This document shows positions 60,401-64,000 of a stretch of 64,000 bases of DNA, piece after piece (within the stretch, counting starts at the first letter, position 1; every line of letters starts with the position of its first letter). The stretch comes from Datnioides undecimradiatus (Eukaryota > Chordata > Actinopteri > Lobotiformes > Datnioididae). The notes under the pieces were generated by a model. The model was not told the origin of the DNA, made no database searches, and saw only the letters and a program-made list of their open reading frames with translations. A program made the translations under genes and the position numbers. Location: NCBI GenBank assembly GCA_008933995.1, contig WARS01000026.1:8260501-8324500 (forward strand), read 5' to 3'.

Positions 60401-63400
60401 TTTATTATTACACCTGTGCTTTTCCTACTTTTTGTTGATGACAAAGGGATGTAGCTTTTCTTTTTGGCAATAAGATTAATGTGAAATTGTCTTGAAGGGT
60501 GGAAGCAAAATACCAGTTTTATGATAAACAGTCACATGAAAACTGACAATTATTATACCATCTTCATTTTCTTATCTATGTTATTGAATTCTGCTGCAAT
60601 TTGTGTTGTTAAAAAATATTTGGATTTCAAGTTGATTTACGTCTGTCCGGACCAAATATTTTTATTTATATATATTTTGTGAAATTGTAGTGAAGCATTT
60701 GCACAAGATTTTCTGAGCCAGTTATTGCACTGTGAAAACCTCATCTGTTTCAACCCCATTAAGCTGTTTCCTTTCCCTCGACAATTAGAAATATGTAAAC
60801 TTCACACAATGTAGTCTGAAACTGTAATGCAGTCAGACACTCATGCGTTCTGCGCATTATTTCTAGTTGAGGGACTAATTGCAAAACCAAGTTTGCAAAG
60901 CACTAAGGCCCACAATCAATGTCTGTCTTTACTTTGACTTATTAATGAGTCATATCAAAGTGTCACGTACAGGGATGGTAATATTTTGATATGTCTGTAC
61001 TCCAGCTTGACTTTTAGGAAACCAGATTACAGATAGAGATAGAAAAAGGAGAACACAGTTTTTTAGAGTGGGACATCTTAAACCACTATAAGAGGGCCAG
61101 TCTACAGACCAGACCAGGACAAGGACTCTAATTTGGTCTGAACATTTTATACAGAGAAGCAAGAGCTTTATTGAACTGATGGAGTCCAGATTAACTAAAC
61201 TCAACTGTACTGAGCTGAAAATGATTTCGGTCTCCAGTTTGGAGCATGTTTATAGTTTAATCTGAAAGTGAGCCACAGTTACAGAGGGACCATTACAACG
61301 CAACACAAACACAAAAGTTTAAAGTTGATTGCCAGTGTCCAGAGGGAGACTCAGTTCAAAGCAATGGCTTTTATTATATTTCTTTCAGTGGGACGGATTT
61401 GTGTGTTGTGTGCGTTCCCGGTAGCACTAAGAGATTAGCATGTTATTAGCTCTAAGAGCACTGGAAGTTTAACATATTTTATCTTAAATAAAGAGCTCTT
61501 TCATTCACAGGCTTTCAATAATCACTTTGAGAAAAAAAACAAAAAAACAACACAGAGCTACAGTGTGCACTTCACTCAGTGTCTGTTTAGCACCACTACC
61601 TAAAACAAGTGGTACTTAGAGATGTACAAAGGGACTAGCTGCTGTGTTTCTCTGTGCAGACCATATTTCAAACAGTGGAGAAGAAAGTGGCTTATGAAGG
61701 CACCCTACCTCTTAATCCCTGTCTCAGCTCTGTTAGACCAGGCACCACCAAGGGCTATCTATCTATCCAACCCTCCATGTACCCAATGAAAGCCACACAC
61801 ATACACATGCACACACATACACAAACGCCATTGCACCCATACTGAGATTGGCACCATTAGTTACACAAGGACCAGGCAGGCACCAGAGTATAATGACTTT
61901 ACCCGGGCGAGAGGTGAAAAATTGGATTGGAGAAAGTTTTTGAGAAGTACTTTACTGCCTGCTGGGAGTCACAGAGTAAAGACAAGCCAGGGCAAAGCAT
62001 GGCACATAAAAAAAAAAAACCCCAAAAAACTCCAGCCTCTGACTCATGGCTTCTGTCTGCCTCTCTCTTTATTTAGATTTTCAATAGAAGAGTTGTTTTG
62101 ATTTCACTCTTGATAGTAGTTGCTGACAGTAACACTTGTTCTGTGAGTGTCTTTACAGCCCTCAAATGGCTTCTTTCTTAGTTTAATACACTCACTACTG
62201 AAGGTGGTGGGAGCATCAGCAAGACAGACATGTCCATCCCCATAGTTGGACAGCTCTTTTTGGTTTGTGGTCTCATAAAATGAATCCATGTAAAAGTGCT
62301 ACTACTCAACAAGGGTTACGTACATCTCAGAGGTCTACACAGGTCACAGAATAATTGATTTATATGCTTGTTTATTGAAATATTTGGAAGTATTTTGACC
62401 TCCTGCACAGACCATGAAAGTTTACATAAGCATAAAGAACATCATTTTTAATTATCTGCCCACTTTAATATTTGTGAATCTAAATCAAAGCGTAAATCTT
62501 TTACACTTGCCAGTAGCTTCTTAAAATATTTGCTCAAGCAGTGAGGATGACATCAGGTCCATTCAGGTCCTTTTGAGCGTTAGACATGTTGACACACGAG
62601 CCTGACAGGTGTGACGGTAAACCCTATGAGTGACCTGATTAGACTGTGGAAGTATAAGTTGAACCCTGTGTGACTCTGAGCCAAGGCCAGGTCTTGGTTC
62701 CTTGGAACCAAGTGAACCTGCGCGAACCTGTAATATTTCTACTGATTTTCATCAGTTCATCCAAAGGCTATTAATCTCCTCCTCTGTCTGCTTCATCTTA
62801 ATTCTGTTTGGAGCCTTGAAGAGGTGTATTCTTCAAGTGGTGTAAAAATATATATATGTATGAAGAAAAAAAGTCTAATAATTTATTGTGTGTAGCTGAA
62901 ATGTTTTTCAGATTTTCTCTCTTGTTAACCATCTCCCGACCTGCCAGAATTGTGTTGCATTCCCCTGGGGGGATCTAGAAAGCCAAATATAGAAACAGTG
63001 TTTTATGTGGCTATGTAAGCACTCATACAACCGGAGTTACTACAAGGTTATTTTCACATTTGTGAGGGAAACAAAATCATCTGTTCTATGTTAAAACTGT
63101 TTCAAGAGAAAAAGAAGGAGCCATGAATCAGAGGCTGGTTGGCTGGGTTTATGATGTGCCGTGTTTTGCCCTGGCAGCTTCTCCCAGTGACTCCAAGCAA
63201 GCAGTAAAGTATATCTGCCAGTTGGAGTGCAAAACACGTATGAACTGGTACAGAACTGGTAATTTGGATATTGCATACAAATTGCCTCCTCTTCTCTCTG
63301 AATCTGATCGCTTTTATCAGGCTTGGCTTCATTGGCGAATGTGCTTTTGTACATCTAAGTATAAACAACCCATTAGCGAAGCCATTGAAATTAAAAAAAA

Positions 63401-63561
63401 AAAAGAAAGAGATAACATGGGAGCAGCGATCCTCTGCTTCACCCCTTACATCTCCTGCCACTCCTCAATGTCATCCTTCTGCCTGACTGCGTGAGTCAGA
63501 GTTATATGCTTGAACATAGAGGCGACTGACTCATGCAGCCTCAAGTCACACAGAATGGGCT

Positions 63562-63586
63562 AACACACACACACACACACACACAG
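63562..63586 (+). repeat. (CA)n microsatellite
   Basis: About 12 CA units followed by GACACGC. Confidence 0.95.
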
Positions 63587-64000
63587 ACACGCAAACAGAC
63601 AGAGTCACACAGCTTTTCAAAGCCACAGATTCTGATGACACATTCGGTAACATGTTATCAGAGGACATTTCAGAGAGGGCGAGCACAGAAAGAGAAGCGC
63701 TGATGTGATGTATAGTATCTGGAGGCTAAGGTAAATGAGAGGGTCACCAGTCGTCCCCCCTCCCCGTCCTCTTGCTTTTGGGTAGGAGGTGCAGGTGTTG
63801 CCAGGTCCTCTCTCTCTTTCACGCCTAACCCCTCATCAGAAGTGTGTCCTGCCACTGCATACCACAGATTTGTGACAACACCGTTGAGTTATTAATCATA
63901 AACAACTGTCAGGCCGCCTTGGCACATGTGCCACATTTCCTTTTGAAATCCCAGTTCGATACACAGGCAAAGCAAACAGTTTCTCATGCATTTCAGCCAC

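Larger units (their letters stand above)
52069..64000 (+). other. nkain3: First intron of the NKAIN gene, continuing past the window
   Basis: No frame resembling NKAIN exon 2 or any other known exon is seen on either strand. Contents are AT-rich sequence, microsatellites and possible regulatory blocks near 55730-55830 and 58620-58690. The 123-codon plus frame at 63123-63494 has no recognisable motif. Confidence 0.75.

Noticed and set aside
63123..63494. 123-codon plus-strand open frame near the right end
   Set aside because: No recognisable domain; ends in a poly-Lys stretch from an A run. Does not resemble NKAIN exon 2.
1..64000. CRISPR arrays, operons, rRNA, tRNA or an undescribed multi-gene system
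   Set aside because: The repeats are microsatellites or transposon ends, not spaced arrays; genes are intron-containing vertebrate loci. No tRNA cloverleaf or rRNA segment was recognised by eye.

Overview
The window looks like nuclear DNA of a teleost fish, probably a percomorph. Coding sequence is split into short exons with GT/AG junctions. Introns are long, moderately AT-rich and full of (CA)n/(TG)n microsatellites. Several blocks resemble interspersed repeats I recall from teleosts. I see no bacterial operons, CRISPR arrays, rRNA or tRNA. Only a few percent of the window is exon; nearly all long reading frames are chance frames or microsatellite translations.

Layout. Positions 1-4500: intergenic, nothing recognised. 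4933-8029 (minus): a small two-exon gene I cannot name, coding for about 219 residues, with a CpG-rich promoter at about 7.7-8.2 kb. 8.9-12.2 kb: probable long 3' UTR of the next gene. 12181-22048 (minus): complete coding region of pag1 (PAG/Cbp, the transmembrane adaptor that recruits the kinase CSK to lipid rafts), eight coding exons, 556 codons, all junctions in phase. 22.1-46.46 kb: probable long 5' UTR intron of pag1, holding a 602-bp inverted-repeat transposon (23500-24101), further repeats and possible conserved noncoding elements. 46461 to about 46.8 kb: candidate noncoding first exon of pag1. 46.8-52.0 kb: intergenic region and GC-rich promoter/leader between two divergent genes. 52015-52068 (plus): first coding exon of an NKAIN-family gene, most likely nkain3. 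52069-64000: its first intron; no later NKAIN exon is seen.

How the genes relate. pag1 and the NKAIN gene are head to head, with coding-side promoters about 5 kb apart. The unnamed gene lies tail-ward of pag1 on the same strand. Human PAG1 and NKAIN3 are both on 8q, which fits the NKAIN3 assignment. No shared pathway links the genes. The most useful observations are the intact fish-type pag1 with a glycine-rich insert and an altered C-terminal tail, the inverted-repeat transposon, a nested hAT-like repeat, the head-to-head promoter region, and the unnamed small gene.
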